A DNA stretch of 14,907 nucleotides, from positions 1 through 14,907 of the forward strand of contig CALHQK010000047.1 in the NCBI GenBank assembly GCA_938037185.1, in the 5' to 3' direction. The DNA comes from an uncultured Riemerella sp. Lineage in GTDB: Bacteria; Bacteroidota; Bacteroidia; Flavobacteriales; Weeksellaceae. The notes below the pieces were generated by a model. That model was not told where the DNA came from and searched no databases. It saw only the letters and a list, made by a program, of their open reading frames with translations. Below are positions 1 through 6,520 of this stretch, piece after piece. Positions within the stretch are counted from its first letter, which is position 1, and each line of letters opens with the position of its first letter. Made by a program: the position numbers and the translations under genes.

Positions 1-20
1 ACCTCTAATTTCTGTCCCAT
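1..20 (-). CDS. Start of unidentified gene inside the terminal repeat (partial)
   Basis: An ATG at 20-18 opens a frame reading M-G-Q-K-L-E before the window ends. A TAnnTTTG box lies 26 bases upstream (54-47), so transcription and translation starts are plausibly arranged. The same start occurs in the right-hand repeat. It could be the first codons of a transposase, but six codons cannot identify a family. It could also be a chance frame. Confidence 0.35.
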
Positions 21-46
21 TGTTTGATTTTAGTCGTTTAGGGCAA

Positions 47-54
47 CAAATATA
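47..54 (-). promoter_or_regulatory. Outward-facing -7 promoter element in left repeat
   Basis: On the minus strand these bases read TATATTTG, a full match to the Bacteroidota -7 consensus TAnnTTTG. The region where a -33 element should lie is outside the repeat, so it differs between the two copies. The element points out of the window toward the ATG at 20-18. Confidence 0.4.
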
Positions 55-84
55 AGGTTAAATTGAACAGGTAGGGTCAAAAAA

Positions 85-1164
85 TTAGTGTTCTAAAATT
101 TTTTTGTAAAGGTAGAGATAATTTTGAGCCATTTTTTTATATTCAAATTGAGATGCCCAGTCTTTAGTTTTTTGGCTGTATTCTATGGGAGATTTATTAA
201 ATTCTATCATCCCTTTTTGATAAGTTTCTGCCATCTGCTGTGGTTCGAGGCTATCAAAATAAAAAGCTACATTTCCTCCAATTTCAGGAAGGCTAGTGTA
301 TTTACTCAGGAATACGGGCTTTCCAAAAGCCATTGCTTCAATGGGAGGGATGCCAAAGCCTTCTGCAATAGAGGGGTGGCACATTGCCTGACAATTTTGT
401 ATTAGTGCGTATTTTTCTTCTTCACTGATATTTTTCAGAAAATGAACTCGGTTTTGCAGATTTAGTTTTTCAACAGCCTCTCTTACTTCAGAAGCGTAAG
501 GCTCTTTTTCACCAGAGGATACTAAAACCAAATCTTCACTAATATAAGGAAGCATTTCTATGAGTTTTTTCTGATTTTTTTTAGCAAATAGAACGCCTAT
601 ATTGAGAATATATTTTTTTTGTTTTAAAAACTCATATTTCCCCAAAGAATAGTCCTTTTGTTCAGGAAAATCAATTCCATTATGAATAACGAAAATTTCT
701 TTGACATTATCTAATGTAAGAATATTTTTGTTTTTCAACACATCTTCTTTCACAAAGTCAGAAATACATACTAAATAATCTGTATTTTTTAGATTATTAT
801 TTACTTTTTTGAGCATTTTATTTCTTTTGCTGGCACTCAAATCTTCATATAGAAAATTCAAATCATGGAGTGTAAGAATTTTGATGGATTTTTTATACTT
901 TTTATGAAAATAAGATGAAAGCTGGTGGCTTGTGTGTACAATATCAAATTTTGAGCTGAAATTCTCATAAAATTTATGCCATCTTTTCCATTCAACGATG
1001 GGTAGAGAAGTATCAATTTTTTGTAATTCTGTTTTAGTTCCAAAATAGTAGAACATATATTCAGAATTAAGTGTCTGCAATCCTTTTGCTAAGTTTCGGA
1101 AAACATTAGCAATCCCTGAATTAGGATAACGGAGGCGTTCTAAGTCTATAAGGATTTTTTTCAT
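85..1164 (-). CDS. GT4-type glycosyltransferase
   Basis: A 359-residue retaining glycosyltransferase of the GT-B fold (GT4 / Glycos_transf_1 type), expected to act on the cytoplasmic face of the inner membrane. The N-terminal domain starts MKKILIDLERLR with a following glycine-containing loop (S16-G17). The C-terminal nucleotide-sugar domain starts near residue 184 (KYILNIG). The signature EX7E motif is at E268-E276 within HPSIAEGFGIPPIEAMAFGK, followed by PEIGG near 293. The length is normal for the family. It is the last gene of the left minus-strand operon. Its ATG overlaps the upstream gene's TGA in an ATGA junction (1161-1164), so the two are probably translationally coupled. The position next to a ligase-like membrane protein argues for lipopolysaccharide or another surface glycan. 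Donor and acceptor cannot be read from the sequence; mannose is one possibility given the nearby mannose-type cupin. Confidence 0.88.
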   Translation of the reverse strand: MKKILIDLERLRYPNSGIANVFRNLAKGLQTLNSEYMFYYFGTKTELQKIDTSLPIVEWKRWHKFYENFSSKFDIVHTSHQLSSYFHKKYKKSIKILTLHDLNFLYEDLSASKRNKMLKKVNNNLKNTDYLVCISDFVKEDVLKNKNILTLDNVKEIFVIHNGIDFPEQKDYSLGKYEFLKQKKYILNIGVLFAKKNQKKLIEMLPYISEDLVLVSSGEKEPYASEVREAVEKLNLQNRVHFLKNISEEEKYALIQNCQAMCHPSIAEGFGIPPIEAMAFGKPVFLSKYTSLPEIGGNVAFYFDSLEPQQMAETYQKGMIEFNKSPIEYSQKTKDWASQFEYKKMAQNYLYLYKKILEH

Positions 1165-2318
1165 TTTGTTAAGAAAATATTGTCTAGTACTTTTTTCTCT
1201 TTTTCGAAAGAATGATTTTCCAAGAAATACTTCTCAGCTTCTTTTTTCTTTTCTATATAAAAAGATTTATCGTGCAAGAGTTTTAGAATTGCTTCCGCAA
1301 AATCTTTACCTGTATTTTCTACAATACAGCCATTTAAGGTTTTGTTAAGAAGTCCATCAACTCCTCTACGGTTGGTTACCACAGGTAATGAATGGGATAA
1401 TGCTTCCAAAACTTTTATTTTAATTCCTGTTCCTGAAAGCATAGGGCAAATAGCGATTTTGGTATTTTGATAAAAATCTTCTATATCATCTACCATACCG
1501 TGTTTCACGAAGTTAGGATGGTCAGGAACCACCTTACAAATTTTACCTATAATATGTACTTTAGTATCTTCTAAAAAAGGTAGCACTTCCTTTTCAAACC
1601 ATTGGATTCCAGTTATATTATGAGGATTTTGACTTCCTACAAAAATCAATTCATACTTATAATTTTCTTTATATTCTGTAGGGCAGAAAGGAAAAGATAT
1701 AGGAATAAGTGTAATTTTTTTATCTGTAAACTGGCCAAAAATATATTCCTCTTCCACGGAATAAGTCCAAATTTCATCAAAGTTTTTAAGAATGTTTATT
1801 TCGCTCTGGAATAGTTTCCCTATTTTCCCTATTTTATCCCTACTTTGTGCTGTAATGAAATCGTGGGTGTCTACAATTAGATAGGGTTTAGTTTTAATAT
1901 TACTTACCACTTTTGCCCAAGAAGCATAACTGACAATCACTTTATCATAGTTTCCTTTGTCTATAAAGTTTGAAACCTTTCTATTAAGCATTGGATTAGT
2001 AATATCCACGCTTGTTCCTTTTATAAGTTTTGGAAGAATATTTAATAGTTTATATTCAAAAAATTGTTTTACTTTGCTAGTTTTACTTCCTTTTCTATTG
2101 ATTAGATGTAATTTTACATTAGGATGCTCTGTTATGAATTTTCTTTTATTTTCTGTAGTCCAATCTTCTTTTTCCCAGTCTCCGATAGAAAGAAAATCTA
2201 CCTCATATATATCGGATAAGGATTCCAGATAATTTAACATCTGTGTACAGCGTGTCAGATTTCCTGCTTTACGAGCAGATGGATTATCTGGCATAAAGTA
2301 TAATATTCTTTTTTTCAT
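1161..2318 (-). CDS. GT4-type glycosyltransferase (Glyco_trans_1_4-like)
   Basis: A 385-residue GT-B glycosyltransferase. The N-terminal half is divergent, with V149-D150-T151-H152-D153 matching the V-D-x-H-D loop common in this subgroup. The C-terminal half resembles the Glyco_trans_1_4 domain: LIFVGS at 224-229, then N231-P232-H233-N234, and the donor-binding segment PMLSGTGIKIKVLEALSHSL at 292-311 with E305. It has ATGA overlaps at both ends (2315-2318 and 1161-1164), so it sits in a tightly coupled three-gene operon with the membrane protein upstream and another GT4 downstream. Its C-terminal half resembles the C-terminal half of the 677-residue fusion protein at 11003-13036, which suggests related donor use. 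The substrate is unknown. The glycosyltransferase assignment is firm; a role in lipopolysaccharide or O-chain assembly is inferred from context. Confidence 0.85.
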   Translation of the reverse strand: MKKRILYFMPDNPSARKAGNLTRCTQMLNYLESLSDIYEVDFLSIGDWEKEDWTTENKRKFITEHPNVKLHLINRKGSKTSKVKQFFEYKLLNILPKLIKGTSVDITNPMLNRKVSNFIDKGNYDKVIVSYASWAKVVSNIKTKPYLIVDTHDFITAQSRDKIGKIGKLFQSEINILKNFDEIWTYSVEEEYIFGQFTDKKITLIPISFPFCPTEYKENYKYELIFVGSQNPHNITGIQWFEKEVLPFLEDTKVHIIGKICKVVPDHPNFVKHGMVDDIEDFYQNTKIAICPMLSGTGIKIKVLEALSHSLPVVTNRRGVDGLLNKTLNGCIVENTGKDFAEAILKLLHDKSFYIEKKKEAEKYFLENHSFEKEKKVLDNIFLTK

Positions 2319-3676
2319 GTAATTTTAATTCTTTTCTTAAAAAAGACAAATATTAAAAAGGGGACTGTGATAAAAACTCCTGGCTGATTATTCAACATAA
2401 CATCCGTATTCATCAGCAAAAGAAATGACATAAGACAATACATAATACTGCTGTCTCTATAAAGGACCGCTTTCCTATAAATAAAAAATACATATAGCAA
2501 AAGTAGCATAAACCCTATGATTCCTAAATCAACAAGAATGGCTAAAAAATCATTGTGAACATGTGTTAACTCAACAGTTTCTTGCGCTATAAACCTTTCA
2601 TAAGCAGAACCATTCCCAATAATGGGATGAGTATTAATACTTGTAAAAACTTTAGATAACATTTTTTTCCGTATCGGATCAGCAAAATAAGTAGTATAAT
2701 TTATCAATAAGTAAACACCTAAAACACCTATTAGGAAGATTCCTATCTCATATCCTATGCGCTTTCGGACGGTCCATTTTTCAGAAAGCTGTAACCACCC
2801 TAATAGTAATATTCCTAGGGGTATTCCTATTATTACAACTCTTGCTTGCACTATAAAGGCAAAACAAAATAAAAGTATGCTATACAAAACTACTTCTGAT
2901 AGTGATATATATCTTCTATCTTTTCTCCATACTAAAAAACCTAACCCCCATATAGTGAAAATAACCCAAGATATAAAACTCTGGTGTTTAAAAAATGTCC
3001 AAGCTAATATGTGTTCTGTGAAATTAATATAACTCTTATTAAAAGTAAAAAAACTAAAAAAGGGAATTCCTATTGATTTATATACAAAGATGTAAATACT
3101 TATGTTTAAGGTAAGCAAAAGTAAAAATAATTTAAAACAAAGTGTAATAAAACTCATGCTTTCCCTTTCCTTTATTCGGAAACCAAAACAAACAATAGGA
3201 GCAAGAAGAAGAAAATATATTGTATCTTCCTCAACATCTTGCCACGCAAGAGGAATGTCCACACTCCACAATATGCCTAAATATCGGAGAGTTATCACTA
3301 GAAAAAAAGTAATCATGACTCCATCCAATCTTGTCCATTTGCGATAAACAATGGAATAAAGCCCACAGAGGAAAAGCAAAAGTAAATCCATACGGAACGT
3401 AATTTTATGTTTATATGTCCATAAAAAAACCGTTGTCGCCCCTATACATATTATAAGTGAACGAAAATAATCCCCTTTCCTAAAAAGGAGGCTACGATAC
3501 TGTAACATCCATAAGACTGAAATAATGCCACAAAGGTAAAACCCTACTTTAAAAAATTTTTCTCTAAAATTCTCATTTTCCCATAATTCAGGAGAAATAT
3601 ATGAGAGAGTAAAAACCAATATAATAGTCACAATAGAAAGTAAAAAGAACCAATTTTTATTTATGCTCTGTAACAT
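2315..3676 (-). CDS. O-antigen ligase / polymerase-like membrane protein (WaaL/Wzy type)
   Basis: A 453-residue polytopic inner-membrane protein with about eleven or twelve hydrophobic segments, for example near 11-30, 75-87, 97-112, 121-135, 178-198, 262-278, 281-294, 311-325, 378-399 and 411-423. It fits the O-antigen ligase / Wzy_C superfamily. A long periplasmic-type loop carries INTHPIIGNGSAYE (347-360), and H374-N375-D376-F377 precedes a helix with G385 and G388. That histidine motif and an upstream arginine (R279 in QARVVIIG) are typical of the family. The family transfers undecaprenyl-linked glycans to lipid A-core (WaaL) or polymerises repeat units (Wzy), and sequence alone does not separate the two. 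It is the first gene of the coupled operon, with an ATGA overlap to the downstream glycosyltransferase. The 157 bases upstream contain a strong hairpin that may lie in its mRNA leader. Confidence 0.82.
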   Translation of the reverse strand: MLQSINKNWFFLLSIVTIILVFTLSYISPELWENENFREKFFKVGFYLCGIISVLWMLQYRSLLFRKGDYFRSLIICIGATTVFLWTYKHKITFRMDLLLLFLCGLYSIVYRKWTRLDGVMITFFLVITLRYLGILWSVDIPLAWQDVEEDTIYFLLLAPIVCFGFRIKERESMSFITLCFKLFLLLLTLNISIYIFVYKSIGIPFFSFFTFNKSYINFTEHILAWTFFKHQSFISWVIFTIWGLGFLVWRKDRRYISLSEVVLYSILLFCFAFIVQARVVIIGIPLGILLLGWLQLSEKWTVRKRIGYEIGIFLIGVLGVYLLINYTTYFADPIRKKMLSKVFTSINTHPIIGNGSAYERFIAQETVELTHVHNDFLAILVDLGIIGFMLLLLYVFFIYRKAVLYRDSSIMYCLMSFLLLMNTDVMLNNQPGVFITVPFLIFVFFKKRIKIT

Positions 3677-3714
3677 TATATAACTTTTAAAAAATTATTT
3701 GATACCACCACATA

Positions 3715-3751
3715 AAGTGTACAAGTCTTAAAAAATTTAACTTACACACTT
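3715..3751 (-). promoter_or_regulatory. Hairpin in the leader upstream of the ligase-like gene
   Basis: In minus-strand RNA, AAGUGUGUAAG pairs with CUUGUACACUU as an 11-bp stem with two internal G-U wobbles. An inner UUAAA/UUUAA stem follows across a GA bulge with a UUU loop (37 nt in all). It lies 39 bases before the ATG at 3676 and 83 bases after the upstream cupin's stop. No T-run follows it on either strand, so it is not a classical intrinsic terminator. It may shape the leader, mark the end of the cupin mRNA, or bind a protein. The function is unknown. Confidence 0.4.
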
Positions 3752-3800
3752 GAGACACTACACTCTGAATACCTCATTGCTGCAGAATTATTCATATCCC

Positions 3801-3821
3801 TAAATATAATAGTTATATTTA
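3801..3821. other. AT-only palindrome after cupin copy A
   Basis: The sequence is a perfect 9-bp inverted repeat, TAAATATAA and TTATATTTA, separated by TAG. It starts 13 bases past the stop codon of the cupin gene (minus strand). It could be a weak 3'-end hairpin. With only A-T pairs and no T-run it is not a convincing terminator. Confidence 0.3.
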
Positions 3822-3833
3822 ATTAGGACTTTT

Positions 3834-4181
3834 TTATTCCCCTCTAGCATAATCATCTTCTATTCTCACAATGTCATCCTCCCCGAAATAAGTTCCCGTC
3901 TGCACTTCTATGAACACTAAAAGCTCCGAACTTCTGTTTTCTATTCTGTGTTTTGCTCCCAGTGGGATGAAGATGCTTTCTCCGTATTTCACTACATGTT
4001 CCACTCCGTCTAGTACAACCACAGCCTCACCCTGAACTACCGTCCAAAACTCCTGTCTATGATGATGGTACTGATAAGACAAACGATGTCCTGCGTTTAC
4101 TTCTATTCTTTTTAGTTTGTAGTTTTCCTCATCCTCAAGGACATAATATTTTCCCCAAGGTCTTTCTCCAATTTCTAACAT
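3834..4181 (-). CDS. Cupin, mannose-6-phosphate isomerase type II-like, copy A
   Basis: A 115-residue single-domain cupin matching the C-terminal isomerase domain (MannoseP_isomer type) of the ManC/AlgA bifunctional enzymes, without their guanylyltransferase half. Cupin motif 1 is complete (G31, H39, H41, E44, G51) and so is motif 2 (G67, P73, G75, H78, N82), so metal binding should be intact. RPWGKYYVL at 7-15 and the C-terminal IEVQTG...GEDDIVR (91-106) are family hallmarks. The likely role is fructose-6-P/mannose-6-P interconversion feeding GDP-mannose; some stand-alone relatives may instead be sugar-binding or regulatory. It has its own predicted -7 box at 4229-4222 and precedes the ligase operon. 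It is an inverted near-duplicate of 8788-9135, differing by four residues (I4/V, V105/I, I107/L, E115/N) and about 31 bases. Confidence 0.85.
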   Translation of the reverse strand: MLEIGERPWGKYYVLEDEENYKLKRIEVNAGHRLSYQYHHHRQEFWTVVQGEAVVVLDGVEHVVKYGESIFIPLGAKHRIENRSSELLVFIEVQTGTYFGEDDIVRIEDDYARGE

Positions 4182-4221
4182 ATTTCTAAATATTTATTGT
4201 TAATGTAATTATTTTTTTTGT

Positions 4222-4229
4222 CAAATTTA
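4222..4229 (-). promoter_or_regulatory. -7 promoter element for cupin copy A
   Basis: The minus strand reads TAAATTTG, a full match to TAnnTTTG, ending 40 bases before the ATG at 4181. The predicted leader is about 30-35 nt. No good -33 element is evident. The same TAAATTTGA precedes copy B, which supports it as part of the duplicated promoter. It lies just past the stop of the SH3-domain gene, so this cupin need not depend on the cysS transcript. Confidence 0.5.
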
Positions 4230-4241
4230 ATAAATTTTCTT

Positions 4242-4931
4242 CTAAAAAGGTATACCGATTTTTCTGCCTTTATAAATTCCTTTTTCTATTTGCCAACAGA
4301 CCATGTAAGTGCCGGCACCATCACTATTAGTAGCTACTATATAGTAGCTGTCATGCTCTTTATCGTAATAAACGGAGTTGTTTTCTGTATAGAAAGTAGG
4401 TTCATATAGGTCATCATAAGCGCTTTTAGGAAGGGAAATTTGTTTCCCATTGATGTATATTTGAATATTTTTATATTCTTCTCTTGGTATCTCGCCATCT
4501 GTTCCCCAAAAAGGTTTTCCATCTATCTTTTTTATGGGGTGATGAGGTTCTTTATAATAAACAAAAGAATGCTTACCCTTGTCAAATTTTTGTGAAGTAA
4601 GAGTTACCTTGATATTTTTCCCTGAAAAGTGAATAGCATTTTTCTTTTCGATGCCTTTGGCGACTTTGGGTAATTTTTCTAACCATTTGACTCTGTCATT
4701 ATAGATGTATCCATCATTATCAGCATAAATCCAATTGCCGTCTTCTGATTTATTGTAATCAAAAGCAAAAATAAGCGTATTGTTATCAAGTTTTTTTATC
4801 ACTTTGCTGTGTATATTTGCTTCTTTTCTCACATTTACATAGCCGTCTTTGTCATTGATTATAGCGAAGCCTCCTTCTGTCTGAGCAGAAGCAACATTGC
4901 AAAAGAGCAAAAAATACGCTAAAAACTTCAT
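4242..4931 (-). CDS. Secreted SH3-domain protein with orphan C-terminal domain
   Basis: A 229-residue exported protein. Residues 1-16 form a short Sec signal peptide (MK, hydrophobic LAYFLLF, then A-S-A before Q17). C11 sits in a poor lipobox context, so a soluble periplasmic protein is more likely than a lipoprotein. Residues about 22-85 are a bacterial SH3 (SH3_3-like) domain: DGYVNVR at 29-35, V44-I45, W67 and GYIY at 74-77. Such domains often bind peptidoglycan or mediate protein contacts. Residues about 95-229 are rich in Tyr, Lys and Asp, include W142 and C212-W213, and match no family I recognise. The gene starts 15 bases after the cysS stop on the same strand, so it is probably co-transcribed with cysS, though no functional link is evident. 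It ends TAG, 60 bases before the cupin start. Confidence 0.72.
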   Translation of the reverse strand: MKFLAYFLLFCNVASAQTEGGFAIINDKDGYVNVRKEANIHSKVIKKLDNNTLIFAFDYNKSEDGNWIYADNDGYIYNDRVKWLEKLPKVAKGIEKKNAIHFSGKNIKVTLTSQKFDKGKHSFVYYKEPHHPIKKIDGKPFWGTDGEIPREEYKNIQIYINGKQISLPKSAYDDLYEPTFYTENNSVYYDKEHDSYYIVATNSDGAGTYMVCWQIEKGIYKGRKIGIPF

Positions 4932-4946
4932 GGCGAATGAATTATA

Positions 4947-6425
4947 TTAACTAATGCTATAACTCGTTCCTTCTTTTCCGTCTTTTAGCTGGATGCCGAT
5001 TGCGGATAATTCATCTCGGATTTTGTCCGAAAGCGCCCAATCTTTGTTGGCACGAGCTTCCATTCTCATATTGATAAGGAGCTGAACCACACCATCGAGT
5101 TTGTCATTATTTCCTGCCGCTTGTTCTTCGTTTCGTAAGCCCAAAACATCGAAAACAAAGGCGTTCATCAGTGTTTTCAATTCGTGAAGTTCATCGATGG
5201 ATATTTTTTCTTCTCCGTTTTTCACTTGAAAAATCCATTTCACCGCCTCGAAAAGATGAGCAATAAGTATAGGCGAATTAAAATCATCCAATAGCGCATT
5301 GTAGCACTTTTCTCTCCATTCAGATATAGGGAGCGCAGTAGGACGCTCTATTTCGGTATTGATTTCATTTAAAACTTTTAACGCTTCCATAAGCCTGTTA
5401 AAGCCTTTTTCGGCAGCAAGCATTGCTTCATTAGAGATGTCAAGTACACTGCGGTAGTGCGCTTGCATAAAGCAGAAACGAATCACAGCAGGCGCAAAAG
5501 CCTTCTCAAAAAATGTATTATCACCATTGATGAGCTGCATCGGCAAAATGTAGTTTCCTGTCGATTTGCTCATTCGTTGTCCGTTCATTGTCAGCATATT
5601 AGCGTGCATCCAGTAGCGTACTGGGCTTTCGCCGTGTCCTGCTTTACCTTGTGCGATTTCGCATTCGTGGTGCGGGAACTTTAAGTCCATACCACCTCCG
5701 TGGATATCAAACTGATTACCAAGGTATTTGGTGCTCATTACTGTACATTCAAGGTGCCAGCCAGGGAAACCATCGCCCCAAGGAGAAGCCCAGCGCATAA
5801 TGTGAGCTGGTGAAGCTTTTTTCCATAGTGCAAAGTCCTGAGGATTGCGTTTTTCGCCTTGTCCATCGAGGTCACGGGTGTTCGCAAAAAGCTCTTCTAT
5901 ATTTCTATTGGAAAGTTCGCCGTAGTTGAGTCCGCGTTTGTTGTATTCCAGCACATCGAAATACACAGAACCATTACTCTCATAGGCAAAACCATCATTC
6001 AAGAGTTTTTCTGTAAGCTGGATTTGTTCCAATATATGCCCTGTCGCAGTAGGTTCTATAGTTGGCGGAAGAAGATTGAATATATCCAAAACTTTATGGA
6101 AATCAACCGTGTATTTTTGTACGATTTCCATAGGTTCCAGCTTTTCTAGGCGGGATTGTTTTACGAAACGGTCATTGTTCACATCGCCATCATCGGTAAG
6201 GTGTCCTGCATCGGTAATGTTACGGACATAGCGCACTTTGTAGCCCAAGAATTTCAGCGTACGATACACAAAATCAAACGACATAAAGGTACGCACATTT
6301 CCCAAATGCACATTGCTGTACACCGTGGGGCCACAGACATACATTCCTACATTATTCTCGTGCAAAGGCACAAAAACTTCTTTTTCTCCTTTTAAGGAAT
6401 TGAATATTTTTAGTTGATGATTCAT
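4947..6425 (-). CDS. cysS: Cysteinyl-tRNA synthetase
   Basis: A 492-residue class I aminoacyl-tRNA synthetase that charges tRNA-Cys in the cytoplasm. Zinc ligands correspond to C31, C227, H252 and E256. The HIGH-type signature is H40-L41-G42-N43 within GPTVYSNVHLGN, and the KMSKS loop is R284-M285-S286-K287-S288. The catalytic and zinc set looks intact. A DALR-like region follows (about 335-430), then the C-terminal anticodon-side segment. The length is somewhat above E. coli CysS (461). I chose the ATG at 6425. A longer frame opens at a TTG (6449-6447), but that codon lies inside a perfect TAnnTTTG promoter box and the added residues are not conserved-looking. The gene diverges from tex across a 95-bp intergenic region. 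The SH3-domain gene follows after 15 bases. Confidence 0.97.
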   Translation of the reverse strand: MNHQLKIFNSLKGEKEVFVPLHENNVGMYVCGPTVYSNVHLGNVRTFMSFDFVYRTLKFLGYKVRYVRNITDAGHLTDDGDVNNDRFVKQSRLEKLEPMEIVQKYTVDFHKVLDIFNLLPPTIEPTATGHILEQIQLTEKLLNDGFAYESNGSVYFDVLEYNKRGLNYGELSNRNIEELFANTRDLDGQGEKRNPQDFALWKKASPAHIMRWASPWGDGFPGWHLECTVMSTKYLGNQFDIHGGGMDLKFPHHECEIAQGKAGHGESPVRYWMHANMLTMNGQRMSKSTGNYILPMQLINGDNTFFEKAFAPAVIRFCFMQAHYRSVLDISNEAMLAAEKGFNRLMEALKVLNEINTEIERPTALPISEWREKCYNALLDDFNSPILIAHLFEAVKWIFQVKNGEEKISIDELHELKTLMNAFVFDVLGLRNEEQAAGNNDKLDGVVQLLINMRMEARANKDWALSDKIRDELSAIGIQLKDGKEGTSYSIS

Positions 6426-6446
6426 ATTATGTTTTATTAAGACTGA

Positions 6447-6454
6447 CAAAGATA
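6447..6454 (-). promoter_or_regulatory. -7 promoter element for cysS
   Basis: The minus strand reads TATCTTTG, a full match to the Bacteroidota -7 consensus. A partial -33 match (TTTA) lies 21 bases upstream. The predicted transcript starts near 6440, giving a leader of about 15 nt before the ATG at 6425. This supports that ATG over the upstream TTG. Confidence 0.55.
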
Positions 6455-6520
6455 ATTAAAAAACATTAGACATTTTAAATTAAAGTTTGTTTATTTTGCG
6501 GATTATTTATCAAAAGAACA

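Larger units (their letters stand above)
1..55 (-). repeat. Left copy of 55-bp terminal inverted repeat
   Basis: Bases 1-55 are the exact reverse complement of 14853-14907. Identity stops at base 56 (G here, C in the other copy). Read outward (minus strand), the repeat contains a TAnnTTTG box at 54-47 and an ATG at 20-18 that opens a frame running off the window. The repeat begins at the very first base of the window, so the repeated element almost certainly continues beyond it. An insertion sequence or another multicopy element is the likeliest identity, but none is recognised. Confidence 0.95.
3834..4238 (-). repeat. Inverted duplication unit, copy A (cupin gene plus promoter)
   Basis: The unit matches 8757-9135 in inverted orientation. 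By hand alignment the coding part differs at about 31 of 348 positions (about 91% identity), mostly silent. The longest exact block is 53 bp (3931-3983). Similarity extends upstream through AAAATTTAT and TAAATTTGA. Copy A then carries about 26 extra bases between the A-run and GAAATATG that copy B lacks. Beyond these limits I see no similarity. Confidence 0.85.

Noticed and set aside
3677..3833. A small gene or a riboswitch in the gap before the ligase-like gene
   Set aside because: No open frame of useful length and no known riboswitch core was seen. Only a hairpin and an AT palindrome are supportable.
5457..6395. Plus-strand open frames opposite cysS
   Set aside because: They are antisense to a highly conserved gene with intact motifs, and have no recognisable domains or promoter boxes.
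4947..6449. A 500-residue CysS starting at TTG 6449
   Set aside because: The TTG overlaps the predicted promoter element. The ATG at 6425 gives a normal CysS N-terminus.
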